Shown piece after piece: positions 63,042 through 64,000 of a DNA stretch of 64,000 nucleotides (its first letter is position 1; each line of letters opens with the position of its first letter). Below the pieces are notes generated by a model. That model ran no database searches, was not told where the DNA came from, and was given only the letters and a program-made list of their open reading frames with translations. The position numbers and the translations under genes were made by a program. This stretch comes from Pelagibacterium sp. (GTDB taxonomy: Bacteria > Pseudomonadota > Alphaproteobacteria > Rhizobiales > Devosiaceae), in assembly GCA_002723255.1 (NCBI GenBank), contig PBNW01000002.1, positions 1 to 64,000 of the forward strand. The letters run 5' to 3'.

Positions 63042-64000
63042 GTGACCGATCTTACCCGTCTGAGCCTCAAAGCCCTGCGCGATGGTATCGCCGCCAAGGA
63101 ATTCACGGCGCTAGAAGCCACCGATTCCTATATTTCGGCCATCGAGGCCGGAAACGACAAGCTCAACGCCTATGTCGCCGTCACCGCCGAGCAGGCGCGC
63201 GAGATGGCCAAGGCATCCGACGCCAAAATCGCGTCCGGCGACAATGGTATGCTCGAAGGCGTGCCGCTTGGCGTCAAGGATCTGTTCGCCACAAAGGGCG
63301 TCCACACCCAGGCCGCCAGCCACATCCTCGATGGCTTCAAGCCCGAATATGAATCCACGGTCACCGAGCACCTGTGGGCCGACGGTGCCGTCATGCTGGG
63401 CAAGCTCAACATGGACGAATTCGCCATGGGTTCGTCCAACGAGACCTCGTATTACGGCCCCGTGGTCAATCCCTGGCGCGGGGAGGGCGGCAACAAGGAT
63501 CTGGTGCCCGGCGGGTCCTCTGGCGGGTCCGCCGCCGCCGTTTCCGCATGGCTGTGCGCCGGCGCGACGGCCACCGACACCGGCGGTTCGATCCGCCAGC
63601 CCGCGGCGTTCACCGGCACCGTGGGCATCAAGCCGACCTATGGCCGCTGCTCGCGCTGGGGCACCGTTGCCTTCGCCTCCTCGCTCGATCAGGCCGGGCC
63701 GATTGCCCGCACCGTTGAGGATACGGCCCTGATGCTGCAGTCGATGGCCGGGTTCGACCCCAGGGATTCCACCTCGGTCGATATGGCCGTCCCCGATTTC
63801 GCCACTGCGGTGGAGCGGGGCGTCAAGGGCATGACCATCGGCGTTCCGGCCGAATACCGCATGGACGGCATGCCCGAAGAGATCGAAAAGCTCTGGACCC
63901 AGGGCCTTGAATGGCTGAAAGCCGAAGGTGCGACGGTCAAGGACATCTCCCTGCCGCACACCAAATATGCGCTGCCGGCCTATTACATCGTCGCCCCCGC
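63042..64000 (+). CDS. gatA: Asp/Glu-tRNA amidotransferase subunit A (3' end outside window)
   Basis: Amidase subunit of GatCAB; 319 codons are visible, no stop before base 64000. The GTG start gives [20 protein letters not shown]. The amidase triad is present: Lys in [10 protein letters not shown], cis-Ser in [14 protein letters not shown] and nucleophile Ser in [22 protein letters not shown] precedes the start. Confidence 0.96.
   Translation, partial: MTDLTRLSLKALRDGIAAKEFTALEATDSYISAIEAGNDKLNAYVAVTAEQAREMAKASDAKIASGDNGMLEGVPLGVKDLFATKGVHTQAASHILDGFKPEYESTVTEHLWADGAVMLGKLNMDEFAMGSSNETSYYGPVVNPWRGEGGNKDLVPGGSSGGSAAAVSAWLCAGATATDTGGSIRQPAAFTGTVGIKPTYGRCSRWGTVAFASSLDQAGPIARTVEDTALMLQSMAGFDPRDSTSVDMAVPDFATAVERGVKGMTIGVPAEYRMDGMPEEIEKLWTQGLEWLKAEGATVKDISLPHTKYALPAYYIVAP

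Noticed and set aside
1-64000. CRISPR arrays, IS elements, prophage or integrase genes, rRNA operons
   Set aside because: No direct repeat-spacer pattern, no transposase or integrase motif and no rRNA sequence was seen on either strand.

Overview
The window reads as a piece of a GC-rich alphaproteobacterial chromosome of the order Hyphomicrobiales, most likely a Devosiaceae-type organism (Devosia/Pelagibacterium). The evidence is the gene order tuf-S10-spc-secY-adk-rpsM-rpsK-rpoA-rplQ, the alphaproteobacterial markers MipZ, DivK-PleD, ATP12, DUF1489, DUF3572, DUF4345 and COG3146, a zinc-finger-headed DinB, and a perfect EcfG-type promoter. The genus is inference. No prophage, IS element, CRISPR array, integrase or secretion/defence island was found; nearly all of the window is core genome.

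Layout. 1-14.5 kb: end of tuf, then the ribosomal protein superoperon (rpsJ to rplO, secY, adk, rpsM, rpsK, rpoA, rplQ), closed by a strong terminator. 14.5-21.7 kb: a small P-loop NTPase and a group III PLP decarboxylase (minus), then a periplasmic HtrA protease, RarA, an RluC-type pseudouridine synthase, a HAD phosphatase and the F1 assembly factor ATP12 (plus). 21.7-26.2 kb (minus): rimO-folP-folB-folK, a DUF4282 membrane protein and lipB. 26.3-29.7 kb: an orphan FliN-like protein, tRNA-Leu(GAG) between two palindromic repeats, a KGG-motif protein, two small exported proteins, an L,D-transpeptidase and a 3-methyladenine glycosylase. 29.7-37.2 kb: a diguanylate cyclase, MgtE, a 33-residue small protein with its own promoter and terminator, DUF1489, a PRC-barrel stress protein, MipZ, an SDR, an unknown protein and a DD-carboxypeptidase with a SPOR domain. 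37.4-46.1 kb: clpS-clpA, DUF4242/HxlR divergent pair, and a six-gene minus-strand block DUF3572-dinB-ridA-gdpD-COG3146-HIT. 46.2-54 kb: divK-pleD, a candidate structured RNA, rpmG, DUF983, rnr, topA. 54-64 kb: PfpI-like protein, dprA, plsY, an apparently non-catalytic dihydroorotase with pyrB, a frameshifted DUF4345 gene behind an NmrA-type protein, an AraC regulator, ruvX, an unknown protein, and gatC-GNAT-gatA (cut by the window end).

How the genes fit together: the first 14.5 kb builds the ribosome, the Sec channel and RNA polymerase alpha. clpS/clpA form the N-degron adaptor and unfoldase; divK, pleD and mipZ are cell-cycle and division-site regulators; the carboxypeptidase, L,D-transpeptidase and PlsY act on the envelope; folP/B/K and pyrB/pyrC' supply folate and pyrimidines; dprA, dinB, rarA, ruvX, mpg and topA handle DNA.

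The least expected signals are outside large genes: five DnaA-box-like nonamers in a 54-bp array (41579-41632); a three-hairpin intergenic region ending at a bidirectional terminator (about 48060-48265); a complete mini transcription unit for a 33-residue membrane peptide (32145-32411); competing hairpins between rplO and secY (9796-9892); and a dihydroorotase homologue that has lost its metal ligands. I saw no large novel multi-gene system.
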